Made by a program: the position numbers and the translations under genes. From a virus: a stretch of 64,000 nt of DNA. The notes under the pieces were generated by a model. The model did not search any database. It had not been told where the DNA came from and saw only the letters and a list, made by a program, of their open reading frames with translations. The stretch's first letter is position 1, and the number at the start of each line of letters is the position of its first letter. Shown here one piece after another: positions 7,976-17,771 of the stretch. The stretch covers positions 62,001-126,000 of the IMG/VR virus record IMGVR_UViG_3300040801_004034. One strand, given 5' to 3'.

Positions 7976-10570
7976 TCAACCTAGCAACTCAAGTAATGAT
8001 GTTTTAGTTTGGTTATCTGGTTTCTGAATAGGCCAATGAACTGTTTCATAAAAACGTCGTATACACTGAAACAGAACCTTTTCAAACATTATATTATAAT
8101 CGATTTCAATATTATCTTTAAACTCTTTCGGGTAGTCATATTTGAACCCTAAACAATCAATATTGTACCTATTTGGTTTTTGAACATAGAATGTTCTAAC
8201 TTTATCACCTGATTGAATTTTTTCATAATTAGATGCGATATCAAACCTATCAAGTAACAAGTTATGATAGTATGCAGCTTTTGCATGCATCGGCATACCT
8301 TTACATGTCTTAAACCCATCACACTGTTCGATATATTTTTCAAATTGATGAATACCTGAAATCGAAGCAATATCTTTCACATCCATTGCAATCACATCAT
8401 CATATGCTTTCGATAGAACACGATTAGTCTGCTGTATGCTTTGCGTTCTAAGCATTGTTTCAATGATATCCTTTGCATATGGTTTGATTTTAACTGGCAT
8501 TGTTGATCTTACAACTTCAACACCTTTGTATTTGAATTTATCACATGCAATACCTTCATCATCAAGAATACGGAGTACATAACGTTTCTTACCTGTAAAT
8601 ACACCAACACTTGCAATAACTTCACGCTTAAACACAAATGAGCAATTCTTAGAGTTTAGAGCTTTTGCTCCCCATTTTTTAATACCTACATTCAAGTAAT
8701 CTTCAACCTTTTGAATAGCGTCATAACCATCTTGCGTCACATACTGCTTGTTATCTTTTTCATCAATAACTTTAATACCTTGATGGTCAGTTAAAGCTTT
8801 AATCGATGCATATGTACTGTCTGTATCATTATATATTACAGATTTTTCAAGTGCTAATTCATCTACATCAGGTACTTGTTCTTTGATGTAATCTTTTATT
8901 AATTGATTAGCTTGTTTGATAACACCTTGACCTGTTAATGTAATCGACATACCAATATCTCTATCTCCCATTGGTGCATAACTATTTGCAAAGTATCCAT
9001 AGATTGAGTTAATGAAAATCTTAATACACAACTGTTTTGCATCTAGTTGTTCAATTTTATGTTTTACTTTACGTATTTCATCTTTATCAGCACCGGACTT
9101 TTCCATTTCGGCTTTTTTAACACGAAGTTTTTGCATCTCTTTCTTTACAACAACCCGTTTATCGTAATTGTACTGCAAAATCTTTGGCATAAGACCGAGA
9201 TTCTTTTGTGAAAACATAATATTCGCTTTACTGATTCCGACTTCATGTTTTTTAACAAATTTAACGAAATTCTCCGGCGTAAGTTCATGAACTGTCCCGT
9301 TTATGAGTTGTATTTTGATACATTCATCAGTTTTGCTCAATATCTTACCTAGTTTTGTTTCTGGAGACATATTAAGTGAAATCATCACGTTCGGATACAA
9401 ACTATTCGCATCAAAACTGATTACATTTTCATGAAAACCATCTTGAGGTTCACCTACATATGCTCCTGGAATTCTACCTTGTTCATTTCGTTTGAATGTT
9501 GGTATAATTTGACCTTGACGTCTAGCTTGAATTGCAGCACTACCATTAATAACGGAAATTGCACCAAGAGATTGTTCAAATGTGGTTAACCCAGTGTATG
9601 CTAACATTCGAGCCAATCCGAAATAGTTTAATTTCTCTTCTAGGTTGACAAGAAGTCTAACGTCCTGAATGTTGTATTCAACGAACTTTTGCCAGTTAGT
9701 ACGAGCTAACTCACCAATTGAAATATCACCATAATCGATTTTCTTCTGACCTAACTCGAGTTCGCCGATCGTATCAAGTTTGTAGTTTTCTTTTTCTCCA
9801 GGACTGAACTGTTTATAGACTTCAAGGTAGTCAAGTACCGATACACCTCGAATAGTCCATTTTTTAATAGCCATACCCGCATCGGTAATAATATCCCTGC
9901 ATGATATGTCTCTTGATGGAGATAAACGTTCCATCCATTTACGACCTACTATCTTATCCCCTCTAGCAATAAGGTATGGTAAGTCGAAACCATGTAAATT
10001 CCATGCACTTATGATATCAGGGTAGTCCTTCTCAAAATATAATATAAATCGTTGAAATAACTGTTCTTCATTATCACACTGAACATATTTTACATCAGGG
10101 TCGTTATTTTTATATGGTCCAATACCGAATACAGTATGAATGTTTGTAAGTGAATCATGTAGTGTAACAACATTAACAACTTGTTGCGGATCATGTATAT
10201 TTGGGAAACCTGTATCATCTACCTGTGTTTCAATATCGAGAAAAACACATTTGATAGGATGAATTGAGAAATCTTCATCTTCATTATGTTTCCAATATTC
10301 ATCTACTAAAAACTGCTGTACTGGTGGTAAATTCTCAAAGAACCGATTCGTTGATACATCATTTGTATATTTGTACCGTTCATAAGCAGTTCCAAAAGAT
10401 TTTTTGCGTAGTCCAGTTTTAAAAATAGATTGACCTTCACCATCACTATGCTCGATATAAAGATATGGTGAGTAGTGGTGTCTTACAACTGTTCTCTCAC
10501 CATTTTCATCCCATGTATGTACATATACACTTCTTCCTTTGGGATCATAATAAGCATTTCTATAACTCAT
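7976..10570 (-). CDS. 43: Family B DNA polymerase (T4 gp43-like)
   Basis: 864 aa, close to T4 gp43 (898). Replicative polymerase with 3'-5' proofreading. Exonuclease motif I is CVFLDIETQVD (about residue 108), Exo II is around ISAWNLHGFDLPYL, and Exo III contains VEYNIQDVRLL. Polymerase motif A is SFDANSLYPNVM, motif B ends in NSIYGYFANSYAPMG, motif C is VIYNDTDSTYAS. No intein or break is visible. The promoter at 10571-10604 places its ATG at +1. Confidence 0.96.
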   Translation of the reverse strand: MSYRNAYYDPKGRSVYVHTWDENGERTVVRHHYSPYLYIEHSDGEGQSIFKTGLRKKSFGTAYERYKYTNDVSTNRFFENLPPVQQFLVDEYWKHNEDEDFSIHPIKCVFLDIETQVDDTGFPNIHDPQQVVNVVTLHDSLTNIHTVFGIGPYKNNDPDVKYVQCDNEEQLFQRFILYFEKDYPDIISAWNLHGFDLPYLIARGDKIVGRKWMERLSPSRDISCRDIITDAGMAIKKWTIRGVSVLDYLEVYKQFSPGEKENYKLDTIGELELGQKKIDYGDISIGELARTNWQKFVEYNIQDVRLLVNLEEKLNYFGLARMLAYTGLTTFEQSLGAISVINGSAAIQARRQGQIIPTFKRNEQGRIPGAYVGEPQDGFHENVISFDANSLYPNVMISLNMSPETKLGKILSKTDECIKIQLINGTVHELTPENFVKFVKKHEVGISKANIMFSQKNLGLMPKILQYNYDKRVVVKKEMQKLRVKKAEMEKSGADKDEIRKVKHKIEQLDAKQLCIKIFINSIYGYFANSYAPMGDRDIGMSITLTGQGVIKQANQLIKDYIKEQVPDVDELALEKSVIYNDTDSTYASIKALTDHQGIKVIDEKDNKQYVTQDGYDAIQKVEDYLNVGIKKWGAKALNSKNCSFVFKREVIASVGVFTGKKRYVLRILDDEGIACDKFKYKGVEVVRSTMPVKIKPYAKDIIETMLRTQSIQQTNRVLSKAYDDVIAMDVKDIASISGIHQFEKYIEQCDGFKTCKGMPMHAKAAYYHNLLLDRFDIASNYEKIQSGDKVRTFYVQKPNRYNIDCLGFKYDYPKEFKDNIEIDYNIMFEKVLFQCIRRFYETVHWPIQKPDNQTKTSLLELLG

Positions 10571-10604
10571 AGGCTTATTATATATGACAAATACTGTTTA
10601 TCAA
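10571..10604 (-). promoter_or_regulatory. Sigma70-like promoter, leaderless, DNA polymerase
   Basis: Minus strand TTGATA, 16 nt, TATAAT, 6 nt, ATG at 10570. Confidence 0.6.
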
Positions 10605-12051
10605 TTATACCTAGAAAGATTTTTGCGTAAGTCGCTACCATACCCATATTTGTACATCTCTAAATAACAATCGATATTTCGATCTGTTTCTAACCAACGT
10701 GTTTCAGCATATTGCCGAGCTTTCTTGCTCTGTGATTTATACTGTTTTGTGTTTGATAGCGTTTTTTGTATTTGATCAATCATCTCATCACCGGTCGAAA
10801 ATTTTATAGGTGCATTCTGATATGTACAAAGATCTTGACATGCAATAGGTAAACCAAATGCACTCGATTCAATATATTTCAGATCAGATTTTGATTTGTT
10901 AAATGTGTTATCCATTAATGGTGCAATCATCATATTACAATTCAGATCTTGTATAGTTTGCCCATAATCATAAAACTGAGCCCAAGGGTGAAATTCAATT
11001 TTACCACTTCGAACAAGATCACCTAAAGGTAAAGGATATGCTCCCATAAACACCCACTGATATTTGTCTACTGTCTTACGGATGACATCATTTACATGAT
11101 AAAAATCATCCTTATGCTTTACTCTACTATCAACATCAAAGTGCGCACCACTGCCTGTATATAATATACGAGGTTTTCTTTTGTATTTTTCTAAATTCTG
11201 CATGATCTTACTCTGATCATAGAAATGACCTAACCAGAATTTCGGCATAAAGTTTGGTAGCACTGTGATATTTTTATTACCTGTTTTTTCACTATAATAA
11301 TCTCTCATGAAATCATTTGTTACAGTAATTTCATCACACAGTGCCATAATCTGTTGAGTGGATTCTCTGATCTTCGGATCTGCAAATGCTTCTCTGTATT
11401 TGTTATAACCAGGAATGTCTTCATAGAAACAGATATCATCAATTTCATAAACAATTCTAAAACCGTCTTTATCAGCAACTTGTCTTAAGAACTTAACAAA
11501 TTCAAGCTGTTGCGGTGTTGCTTGTCGTTGTATCCTAACACATTTTGTACTTACATAATAACGCGGGTCAAGATTCATTACAGTGGTAGATTGTACAACA
11601 GCTTTTCTATGACCGTTCATTACCTGCTCTGGCCAAATCATACGCCAGTGACCGCCAATATCTTCAATACAGATCGTTACTCTGTACCCGTTTTAAACTG
11701 CTTTACGTTTCCGTAAAGATGAGACTATATCATCACCCTATTTTTGGGTGTTCTGCGCTTCCACTCACTTGAGTGTACTCCTTACGGATAGTCGTTGAAC
11801 CTTCTTCTTTCGAAGCTTGGCTGCTGATTGCCATTTTACAGGTTTCCAGCAATTCACAGAATTTTTCAATATATGTTACCATATAAAGGGTCACTAATTT
11901 AACCAGAGTAGTCAGCGAGGTAATTCAAACACCTAGGTAAGTCCATTTCTGGGAGTACAGGTGGTTTATGTTGCTTTGGTGCAGCTTGTTGTGTTGACGA
12001 GATACCTGCTTGCATCGGTATTCTCTGACTGAACTGTTGATTCATTATCAT
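10601..12051 (-). CDS. Glycosyltransferase-like protein, split by a group I intron
   Basis: Two exons: 12051-11901 and 11655-10601. Joining them with the intron 11900-11656 removed gives ...NYLADYSGCGHWRMIWPEQ..., an uninterrupted protein of about 400 aa. The C-terminal exon has features of GT-B glycosyltransferases: VYEIDDICFYEDIPGY, TVTNDFMRDYY, RILYTGSGAHFD, and SDLKYIESSAFGLPIACQD near the end (donor-binding E). The acceptor is unknown. The start is ambiguous between ATGs at 12051 and 12045. It sits between a homing endonuclease gene and DNA polymerase in the replication block. The intron must splice for full-length protein. Confidence 0.75.
11656..11900 (-). ncRNA. Group I self-splicing intron (td-like, 245 nt, no ORF)
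   Basis: Minus-strand RNA contains GTTCAACGACTATC followed later by GATATAGTC, the P3/P7 core found in T4 td-type introns, plus GCTGGAAACC...AATGGCAATC upstream. The exon 1 end GGTT pairs with intron GACC, with U.G at the splice site (P1). The last intron base is G. Exon 2 GGTCACT is complementary to intron AGTGACC (P10 region). These sites restore DYSGCGHWRMIWPEQ in frame. There is no internal ORF; an endonuclease gene lies immediately upstream. Confidence 0.9.
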
Positions 12052-12055
12052 AATA

Positions 12056-12928
12056 TTAAGATTTAATACCAAATATAATAAAATCAATATCGTAACCTTG
12101 TTCAATACAAGCATCGTGTTTACAAATATTTTGTTCAAGATGTTTATTCATTGTGTACGTAGATTTAACTTCAATTATCAAATTATCTTTTGGTATAAAA
12201 ATATCAGGAAAGTACTTTTTGTTTTTCGTTTTAAATGTATAATCTATAACAGGTATCAAATTATTATCTGTAACGATGTCATCAACTGTGTATCCGCATT
12301 CAAGAAGAAGTTTTATAGCTTTATCTTCATATCCTTGATATGCAAATGTCTTTCCGTTTATACTGAGTTGTTTTGTTTTAAACGCTGATTTTTGTTGTTT
12401 TGATAAAACTTGAGGTATATGCATCACATTACACACCCCGTATTTTTTCATAACAGCATCCTGATGTTTTTGTTGTATTATAGACCATCCACCATTTTTA
12501 ATAATTGTCTGTCTAGTCAATTCAACAGTTTTTTGTTTAAATAGTTGCTGCTCTTCCCAATTTCTTATATGATTACCATTCTCTGTTAGTACTCTTTGTA
12601 TAACACAAGGGTCGACACTATGCTGATTAGCTATGTAATTTATACCATACCCTTCTGAATATTGTTTAGTCATTCGACCTATTTCATTTTCTGTGAATGA
12701 TTTTTGAATAGTTTCATTACGCTTTTTGTTATACCTACTAAGATTTCTTGATTCAGCAGGAGATCTCAAGCATAGATCATTTTTCAAAATTATATTCTTT
12801 ATAACACTGACATTTACATTGTATTCTCTCGCCAGTTCTGTAACCGAGTACTCATCACAATATTTTACGATAATTTCCGCACTCTTACCGATCAATTTTT
12901 TACTTTCTCATACATTTTCCACGACCAT
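12056..12928 (-). pseudogene. PD-(D/E)XK-type homing endonuclease with in-frame TGA near its start
   Basis: Two helix-turn-helix-like repeats (SVTELAREYNVNVSVIKNI and GINYIANQHSVDPCVIQRV) precede a C-terminal nuclease domain with YEDKAIKLLL and YFPDIFIPKDNLIIEVKST, matching Vsr-like/PD-(D/E)XK homing enzymes. The late-promoter-linked ATG is at 12928, giving MVVENV then TGA (12908-12910), after which the same frame runs on as ESKKLIGKSAE to the stop at 12056. It is either a nonsense mutant or is translated from an internal start such as the TTG at 12895. It adjoins the intron-bearing gene and may mobilise that intron. Confidence 0.75.
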
Positions 12929-12939
12929 AATAATATTTA
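12929..12939 (-). promoter_or_regulatory. Late promoter, leaderless type, homing endonuclease
   Basis: Minus strand TAAATA, TTATT (5 nt), then the ATG at 12928. The exact spacing supports that ATG as the original start. Confidence 0.6.
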
Positions 12940-12954
12940 TGGGTATAGACAATG

Positions 12955-14760
12955 TTACTCAGTAAAATCTATACGCTTTGTTATACCGTTAGATTTTTCT
13001 AAGTACACAATTTCACCTGTCGCTTGTTTGATACTTTCTTTACGGTGACTAATAACAAAAACGCACTCGTTATATTTTTCAACACGTTCATTCAATATAT
13101 CCAATACAAGACCAACACCTTTTTCGTCAAGACTACTATCAAACAATTCATCGTAAAAATTCACGTTGTAATATACATCACCTTGTGCTTTACGCATATC
13201 AATAAACGAGAACAAGCATCCAATATCAATAGCTTTACGCTCAGCACCGCTAAAGTTATCATACATACACTGCTTACCTCGTTCGGAAACAATTTCTTCT
13301 TCAAAATACTCATTGAATCTACACACACAATTACTATCTAATTTTTTCAAGTAATAAGCAAGCTTGCTGTTAAAGTGTTGTAGTATTTTTCTTACAATAT
13401 AGCTTTTAACACCCTCTTCACTCACAACGAATTTAACAACATCGAGCATATTGATAGTCATCTTGATATTATCAAGTTCGGTTTTGATATCATCAATTTC
13501 ATTTTGTATTGTCGAAATTGTATCCCCAAATGATTCCTTTTCTTTTTGAATTTTTTGTATATCACCTTTTAGTGTTTTATTATACTCTTCAAGTTCAGTT
13601 ATGCGTTCAGCAATATGAGGTAATGATGTCAGCTGAGCTTGTATATCTTGTACCTTGGTTTCAACTGTCTTAATTGCATTGTTCACCATTTGACGTTCTT
13701 TAACGAGTTGATCATGCTCGTTCTGCTTGGTATCACAATCTTGTTTATGTTGTTTGATTTGTAATCTTATTTCATCTTTACTCTGATCAATGTGTTGTTT
13801 ATCATGATCAGAAATTGAACGTAAACACATCTCACAAACATCATCTTCAGTACCAATCTTTTTATATTTTTCACTAAGACTTTGTAATGCATGTTTGTGT
13901 TCAGCAATTACAGTTTTTATTTCATCAATGCTGCTATTATGTTTTTCTACCAATACATTGAGTTGTTCAGCTTTATCTTTAAACGGTTTAACGTCTTTAT
14001 CTTTTAACTCATCATACTCCTGTTTTTTACTCAGTATTTGCCTGTCATTAGACTCGATTTTTTCCTTAATTGTTTTGATACGCTTATTTTTACGTTCATC
14101 GAAGTCTTTTTGTTGTTCTGTTTGTGAGTTAAGAAACTTATTTTTTTCTTCAAGTCGTGTTATTTCAATTTCAAACGACTGTTTTATTTCACTGTAGTTT
14201 TGACGCAATTCCTGCATCATCTTAGAAAACATTTCAAGATTAAAAATCTGCTCAACGAACTTACGTTTATCACTTTTCTTTTTGCTCATGAACGGTACAT
14301 GATTATTAAGTGTCATAATAACACAATTTTGAAATATTTCAGGTGTTGATGATAATAATGTATGAATATATTCATTAGTATTCGCAATACTATCTCTCGT
14401 TTTATCAACATTATTTTTATATATTCTACACGCTGATGGGTTGAGTGTTCTTTCAATTAAGAACTCATTTTGGCCATGTTTCGGATCATCAACAGTAAAT
14501 GTTAATGTTACTCTACATACACCATTTGTTGTGTAGTTAGGTATGTATTTCTTTGATAAATTACGAAGAGTGTTACCGAATATAGCAAAATAAAATGCAT
14601 CAACGATTGTGCTCTTTCCAATACCGTTTCTACGATCTTCTTTATCTTTGTTGATACCAGTAATGATGTGGAGACCTTTTTTGAAGTCTACAACTACTGG
14701 TTCTTCACCCACTGAAAGAAAATTTTCAATAGACAGCTGTTTAAAGTATACTTTTTTCAT
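12955..14760 (-). CDS. 46: Recombination endonuclease subunit gp46 (SbcC/Rad50-like ATPase)
   Basis: 601 aa (T4 gp46 is 560). With gp47 it processes DNA ends for recombination-dependent replication. The Walker A region is RRNGIGKSTIVDAFYFAIFG, followed by a long coiled coil with a zinc hook CEMC (around residue 308) and a second coiled coil. The C-terminus has FSGAERKAIDIGCLFSF (ABC signature), a Walker B-like VYYNVNFYDELFDSS and ECVFVISHRKE. Its ATG overlaps the gp47 stop by 4 nt. Confidence 0.93.
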   Translation of the reverse strand: MKKVYFKQLSIENFLSVGEEPVVVDFKKGLHIITGINKDKEDRRNGIGKSTIVDAFYFAIFGNTLRNLSKKYIPNYTTNGVCRVTLTFTVDDPKHGQNEFLIERTLNPSACRIYKNNVDKTRDSIANTNEYIHTLLSSTPEIFQNCVIMTLNNHVPFMSKKKSDKRKFVEQIFNLEMFSKMMQELRQNYSEIKQSFEIEITRLEEKNKFLNSQTEQQKDFDERKNKRIKTIKEKIESNDRQILSKKQEYDELKDKDVKPFKDKAEQLNVLVEKHNSSIDEIKTVIAEHKHALQSLSEKYKKIGTEDDVCEMCLRSISDHDKQHIDQSKDEIRLQIKQHKQDCDTKQNEHDQLVKERQMVNNAIKTVETKVQDIQAQLTSLPHIAERITELEEYNKTLKGDIQKIQKEKESFGDTISTIQNEIDDIKTELDNIKMTINMLDVVKFVVSEEGVKSYIVRKILQHFNSKLAYYLKKLDSNCVCRFNEYFEEEIVSERGKQCMYDNFSGAERKAIDIGCLFSFIDMRKAQGDVYYNVNFYDELFDSSLDEKGVGLVLDILNERVEKYNECVFVISHRKESIKQATGEIVYLEKSNGITKRIDFTE

Positions 14761-15806
14761 TTTACAGATTCATATAATGAGCATGAATATTCAATAACAT
14801 CCTTTTTGTTATTGATGTCAAGCATATTCACAAAATCATTAATAGCTTGTTTAATATCGATACCTGAAAGATCAAAATCATCATCTTGTTCAACACTTAG
14901 TGTATTATAATTAACATCATAATCAACCCGTAGCTCTGATGGCTTGTAACTTAGTATGACTGTTGAAAGATGGTCCAAATGTTCAACAGATATATTTTTA
15001 TCAATTATAAGTTTAATGATATTACCAGGTACAACTTTTTTGAAATATGTTTTAGGAGCGGTGACATTTATCAGTTTTGAAAGAACAACTTTAATATGTT
15101 TAGGTGTTACATCATTCTGTTTAAACTCATATTCAAGTGTATCTAAATCAAGAATATAATATCCTTTCTCTTGTTCGGTATCACTGAAATCCATTTGAAA
15201 CGGGTTACCAACATACAGGATTTTTGAACCGTTAATGATTTTCTCATCCCTCATATGGAAATGACCTGTAATTATTAATTTAGCTTTCTTCGCAACAACT
15301 TCAGGATCATCTCCATGATCACAAATCTTGAATGTGTTCATCTTGAAATTTTCTAGCTCAAAGTGTCCGAAAATGACATCACTAGGTTTAAGATCCACTA
15401 TTTTAGTACCCCAAGGACAAAATGTAAGTGTCTTATCACCAACATCTACAGATGTAACCGATTCATATACAGTAACATTCGTTCTACCTGAAAAAATAGA
15501 TACACTATTGATTTCACTTGTATCTTTATACCAAGCATCATGGTTACCAGGAATCATGTACAACTTAAACTCTGATAGTTGGTCTAATAATCTATTTGCA
15601 AAACTAAGAGTTTTGACACTGACTTCAGCGCGGTAATGAAAAAAATCTCCGCAAAACGCAATATCTGTTATACCTTGTTTTCTTAAGTCTTTAACAAACC
15701 ACTTTACCCAATCATCAGCAATTCTTAACCAAAAATCACTGTTCTGATGAACACCCAAATGAATATCCGAAAATATTGCTATTCTTCTATTCATAATCAT
15801 GCTCAT
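14757..15806 (-). CDS. 47: Recombination endonuclease subunit gp47 (SbcD/Mre11-like)
   Basis: 349 aa, close to T4 gp47. Metallophosphoesterase motifs in order: IFSDIHLG, IAFCGDFFHYR, YMIPGNHDA, IIFGHFELEN and LIITGHFHMRD, providing the two-metal site. The C-terminal part contains a DNA-binding/capping region and an acidic DDDFDLSGID segment. The start overlaps the gp55 3' end; ATGs at 15806 and 15797 are both in frame. It overlaps gp46, so the two subunits are translationally coupled. Confidence 0.93.
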   Translation of the reverse strand: MSMIMNRRIAIFSDIHLGVHQNSDFWLRIADDWVKWFVKDLRKQGITDIAFCGDFFHYRAEVSVKTLSFANRLLDQLSEFKLYMIPGNHDAWYKDTSEINSVSIFSGRTNVTVYESVTSVDVGDKTLTFCPWGTKIVDLKPSDVIFGHFELENFKMNTFKICDHGDDPEVVAKKAKLIITGHFHMRDEKIINGSKILYVGNPFQMDFSDTEQEKGYYILDLDTLEYEFKQNDVTPKHIKVVLSKLINVTAPKTYFKKVVPGNIIKLIIDKNISVEHLDHLSTVILSYKPSELRVDYDVNYNTLSVEQDDDFDLSGIDIKQAINDFVNMLDINNKKDVIEYSCSLYESVK

Positions 15807-16275
15807 CGGAGTTTGGTTTTATATAAACCATACCATCTGATGACTCAATCATTTGCTGTTCGTATACTCTTTCTTTATATTCATTTAATGTATCGTGATA
15901 TTTTTTCTCTTTCTTGATTCTATTGATAAATGCATGAAATGCAATTGTAGTGAAATATGAAAACGGGTTGAAATCTGAGTCTAAATTAAATTTTTTATTC
16001 TTGACTGCCATGAACATTTTAACCCTGGCATCACCAACCATCTCTTGTTTATACGAGTAGTTAATAAAATTGCTCTTAAAACTCAAGCCTGTGGCAATCT
16101 TATCGATCATCGTAGCAAGCTCTTTCGTAAAATCTTCTGTTTCATAGTATTTGCGAAGTTCTTCCCTAAATTCCACGGAACCGACATAGTACTCTTCCGA
16201 TTTTGGTTTAGGTCCTCGTCTTTTACCTGTTGCTTTTTTAGATACTACCTTTTTCGTTGACTTCTTCACTGCCAT
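15787..16275 (-). CDS. 55: Late-transcription sigma factor gp55-like
   Basis: 162 aa (T4 gp55 is 185). Directs host RNA polymerase to late promoters. The basic N-terminus is followed by a sigma region 2-like block: INYSYKQEMVGDARVKMFMAV, FNPFSYFTTIAFHAFINRIKKEKK. Its presence matches the many TAAATA late promoters in the window. The sliding clamp and gp33 that cooperate with gp55 in T4 were not recognised here. A canonical promoter lies directly upstream. Confidence 0.88.
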   Translation of the reverse strand: MAVKKSTKKVVSKKATGKRRGPKPKSEEYYVGSVEFREELRKYYETEDFTKELATMIDKIATGLSFKSNFINYSYKQEMVGDARVKMFMAVKNKKFNLDSDFNPFSYFTTIAFHAFINRIKKEKKYHDTLNEYKERVYEQQMIESSDGMVYIKPNSDEHDYE

Positions 16276-16308
16276 ACATAATTATAGACACACGGATACG
16301 TTAATCAA
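16276..16308 (-). promoter_or_regulatory. Sigma70-like promoter, leaderless, gp55
   Basis: Minus strand TTGATT, 16 nt, TATAAT, 5 nt, ATG at 16275. Confidence 0.6.
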
Positions 16309-16309
16309 C

Positions 16310-17725
16310 CTATTCATTGATTTTTGTTATACTATAATCTATCTGTTCCTTTTTATATGTAGCACGTCTTTTCATTCCATGTGCAGAACCATATTTGATA
16401 TTATCAACGATATCAATGATGTTGAGTTTATCTTTTAGTTCATGTAATCTCAAACCACGACCAACAGACTGCACGATTCTTATAAAACTTTTACCACCAG
16501 AAGCAAAAATGATGTTATGTAAATTTTTAACATTAACACCTGTTGAAAAAATTGAACTCATCGCTATACATATAATATCATTGTTTGTTTCCATCTCTGC
16601 TCTAATTCGTTCACGTTCATCAACCGGCATTTCACCACTAATAAAATATACACGTTTATCTGAAAGCTGTGAAATCAGTTCTAAAAGAGTTTCACCATGT
16701 CGTAAATGATTAACAAGTACAAGAGTATTATTCTTACATCCATTACATGTTGATTTTATGACATTGTTACGGAAAACATTATCATATATGAAATCGAGTT
16801 CGTTATAGTAGTTGTTTTGACCTTTAACAATTTTCGGTGGATTTTGATATGATATTTCAACTTGAAACACATTAACTGGTGTAAGGTATTTTTCTTTACG
16901 AAGTTCAAAGCTGTCTTTATCAAATAACACCGGACCTATTTTACCTAACACGCTCCATTCATCTATTTTATTTTCCGGTAACGTACCAGTGCAACCGAAT
17001 TTTATATTGGTATTTATTTTACCTACAATTTTACTGATAGAATTATTTTTCTTAATACCATGACATTCATCAATGACTGCCATATCAACAAAATTGATCC
17101 AATGTGAGTCATCATAATTTGTTTGTATAATATTTCTGTTTGCTATAATTACATTCGCATCTAGATCAGGTTCTGCATTACCATGCCACATTGTATATGA
17201 AAATGGTACATTATACTCCTGAAAATCTTTATAGGTCTGCGAAACAAGACTCAATGTTGGTACGATAATTATCACTTTCCATGATTTATCAACCATGTAG
17301 TATGATGATATAAGAGATGCAAGTGTAAGTGTTTTACCACCACCAGTACCTATCTTAAGAATGCCTCGACCTTTTTTAAGAGCTTTCTCATTTGCTGTTA
17401 ATTGATAGTCTCTAAGCGGCAACATTAATCTATCAAACACCTCTGTACCTTCTACTTTTGGATTGATTATCTCATAAACATCTGGGTCAATGACTACTTG
17501 TTCATCCGGATACTGCTCCTTTATAAGTTTCAAGATAGTAAATAACATACCTGGTTCGAATAACCCTGTTGGTGTTATACAGTAAAGTCTATCAGGTACT
17601 CTATAGTTTACTTTCTTTTTGATCATGTGCGCATTTTCATTAGGTATCGATAGATACTCCCTAATATAATCAATGTGCTCCGTATTCATACGGATCATAT
17701 TATGGCTGTGAGAAAACCGGATCAT
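16310..17725 (-). CDS. uvsW: UvsW-like SF2 DNA helicase
   Basis: 471 aa (T4 UvsW is about 500). RNA-DNA and recombination-intermediate helicase. RDYQLTANEKAL (Q-motif-like), GTGGGKT (Walker A), VIIIVPTLSLVSQ, AVIDECHGI (DEAD-box II: DECH), FGCTGTLP (III), LVLVNHLRHGE (IV), ISSIFSTGVN-type motif V and QSVGRGLRLH (VI). The N-terminal region lacks other domains. ATGs at 17725, 17698 and 17692 are all in frame; the longest is given. Confidence 0.88.
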   Translation of the reverse strand: MIRFSHSHNMIRMNTEHIDYIREYLSIPNENAHMIKKKVNYRVPDRLYCITPTGLFEPGMLFTILKLIKEQYPDEQVVIDPDVYEIINPKVEGTEVFDRLMLPLRDYQLTANEKALKKGRGILKIGTGGGKTLTLASLISSYYMVDKSWKVIIIVPTLSLVSQTYKDFQEYNVPFSYTMWHGNAEPDLDANVIIANRNIIQTNYDDSHWINFVDMAVIDECHGIKKNNSISKIVGKINTNIKFGCTGTLPENKIDEWSVLGKIGPVLFDKDSFELRKEKYLTPVNVFQVEISYQNPPKIVKGQNNYYNELDFIYDNVFRNNVIKSTCNGCKNNTLVLVNHLRHGETLLELISQLSDKRVYFISGEMPVDERERIRAEMETNNDIICIAMSSIFSTGVNVKNLHNIIFASGGKSFIRIVQSVGRGLRLHELKDKLNIIDIVDNIKYGSAHGMKRRATYKKEQIDYSITKINE

Positions 17726-17760
17726 TTTGTTATTTTGTGTTCCATCTGTAATGTTTTTAC

Positions 17761-17771
17761 TAAATATTGTT
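17761..17771 (+). promoter_or_regulatory. Late promoter, leaderless type
   Basis: TAAATA, TTGTT, ATG at 17772. It selects this start over the in-frame ATG at 17727. Confidence 0.6.

Noticed and set aside
11899-12138. A separate 79-aa minus-strand protein ending at 11899
   Set aside because: Its C-terminus is exon 1 reading into the group I intron; the N-terminal part lies in the upstream endonuclease gene.
12908-12910. TGA recoded as an amino acid, to explain the in-frame stop in the homing endonuclease
   Set aside because: TGA terminates many well-defined genes here (for example uvsX, and the amidotransferase with its ATGA overlap), so a global code change is unlikely.
13895-14197. Long plus-strand frame opposite gp46
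   Set aside because: Antisense shadow of the gp46 coiled coil; low-complexity Ser/Leu-rich translation and no promoter or start signal.
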